Source: Clostridium sp. CAG:169 | GTDB taxonomy: Bacteria; Bacillota; Clostridia; Oscillospirales; Ruminococcaceae | Direction: 5' to 3' | Assembly: GCA_000435195.1 (NCBI GenBank) | Contig: FR880120.1 | Location: 1 to 5,602, forward strand | DNA length: 5,602 nt | Shown here: positions 4,789-5,602 of the stretch, one piece after another | How positions within the stretch are numbered: the first letter of the stretch is position 1 | Layout of the letters: each line of letters opens with the position of its first letter | Notes under the pieces: generated by a model | What the model saw: the letters and a program-made list of their open reading frames with translations, nothing else | Told to the model about the DNA's origin: nothing | Database searches by the model: none | Made by a program: the position numbers and the translations under genes

Positions 4789-5602
4789 ATGAACAAAACA
4801 GCAACAAAAGTGCTGGCTCTGTGTGCAGCTGCTATGATGACTCTGACTGCCTGCACTGGTAATGCACCTGCTACCGAGGAAGAAAAACCAAGCGATGCTG
4901 CTTCCACTGAAACCAAAGACGAAGCAACAGACAAAAAAGACGAGGACAAAACTGCTGATGCTTCTGCTGTCACCGGCAAACACGAAATCACCGATCTGGT
5001 GCTGCCAAAACTGGCTCAGAATGAATTGACTACCTTTAACATTCTGCACAGCGAAACCAACGAAGACTTTGAAATTCTTTTCAACCTCGTTGAAGGTCTT
5101 CTGGAAAAAGACAGCCTTGACAAACGTCATCCATGTGTTGCGACCGAGTGGGGTACCGAAGACGGCGGTCTTAACTGGACCTTCAAACTCCGCAACGATG
5201 TAAAATGGGTTGACATGAACGGCAATGTGAAAGCGGACTGCGTTGCAGACGACTTCCTGACCGCTCTGGAATGGACCCTGAACTTCCACAAAAACGACTC
5301 CATCGGAACCTCTATGCCTTGCCAGATGATCAAAGGCGCACAGGAGTACTACGATTACACCAAAGGTCTGTCCAAAGAAGAAGCTTATGCTCTCACCGCT
5401 GGTGAAGGTTCTAAATTCCGTGAAATGGTTGCTGTTGAAGCTCCAGATGCCTACACCCTGCACTACACCTGCACTGCTGAAAAACCTTACTTCGATTCTC
5501 TGATGTCTTACACCACCGGTATGCCAATGTCTCAGGCTATGATCGACGAACTGGGCGGCGTTGATGGCGTTCGTGCAATGAACAACGAGAACATGTGGTA
5601 CA
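4789..5602 (+). CDS. OppA-like peptide ABC transporter substrate-binding lipoprotein (5' part, cut by window edge)
   Basis: The first 271 codons of a family 5 extracellular solute-binding protein that delivers oligopeptides or dipeptides to an ABC importer; the frame is open at the right edge and no stop is seen. Residues 1-21 are a lipoprotein signal peptide ending in the lipobox LTAC, with Cys22 as the lipidated residue. Residues 23-64 are a low-complexity Glu/Lys/Asp/Ala/Thr tether, and the binding domain begins near 67. The family pattern is clear around 129-160 (NWTFKLRNDVKW, then VADDFLTALEW). The segment at about 182-212 (AQEYYDYTKGL...GSKFREM) lies where many Firmicute OppA proteins vary. 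Codon choice favours GCT, GGT, GAA, AAA and CGT, which with the near-consensus promoter suggests high expression. OppA, DppA or another peptide binder cannot be separated without the rest. Permease and ATPase genes probably lie downstream. Confidence 0.9.
   Translation, partial: MNKTATKVLALCAAAMMTLTACTGNAPATEEEKPSDAASTETKDEATDKKDEDKTADASAVTGKHEITDLVLPKLAQNELTTFNILHSETNEDFEILFNLVEGLLEKDSLDKRHPCVATEWGTEDGGLNWTFKLRNDVKWVDMNGNVKADCVADDFLTALEWTLNFHKNDSIGTSMPCQMIKGAQEYYDYTKGLSKEEAYALTAGEGSKFREMVAVEAPDAYTLHYTCTAEKPYFDSLMSYTTGMPMSQAMIDELGGVDGVRAMNNENMWY

Noticed and set aside
4642..5463. Long open frames on the minus strand opposite the oppA-like gene and its leader (up to 273 codons)
   Set aside because: They are antisense to a gene with a complete lipoprotein signal, a family signature, a promoter and a ribosome binding site. 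Their Phe/Val/Ser-rich translations show no family and are by-products of the biased codons on the plus strand.

Overview
The window looks like a chromosomal segment of a Gram-positive, low-to-mid GC Firmicute, probably a clostridial (Oscillospiraceae/Lachnospiraceae-like) gut-type anaerobe. This is inferred from the gene families (DegV, a RelQ-type small alarmone synthetase, an OppA-like lipoprotein), strong AGGAGG-type ribosome binding sites, TTGACA/TATAAT promoters and AT-rich spacers with canonical hairpin + T-run terminators. The species cannot be named from the sequence alone.

Left part (about 1-2746, minus strand): a tight four-gene operon transcribed right to left. The order is trmL (tRNA wobble 2'-O-methyltransferase), a DegV-family fatty-acid-binding protein, a patatin-like phospholipase and a small DUF1294 membrane protein. 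Gaps are 11-30 nt, each gene has its own ribosome binding site, and one promoter is visible upstream of trmL. DegV (fatty acid binding) beside a patatin-like lipid acyl hydrolase gives the operon a membrane-lipid flavour. Two genes start with TTG, and the DUF1294 start is best placed two codons inside the longest frame.

Middle part (2747-4020, plus strand): divergent from the operon is a single-domain (p)ppGpp synthetase (RelQ/YjbM type). It is followed by an independent one-gene unit with its own promoter and terminator, encoding a 77-residue single-pass membrane protein with a very acidic cytoplasmic tail that I do not recognise.

Right part (4021-5602, plus strand): an initiator tRNA-fMet gene with its own promoter and terminator, then a 575-nt gene-free stretch with several inverted repeats. 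Last comes the first 271 codons of an OppA-like peptide-binding lipoprotein that runs off the right edge. That gene has a near-consensus extended -10 promoter and a leader of about 175 nt containing a long near-perfect hairpin that can sit inside a three-way junction just before the ribosome binding site. This leader is the best candidate in the window for an undescribed regulatory element.

The window otherwise holds ordinary housekeeping and stress genes. I see no mobile element, CRISPR array or defence system.
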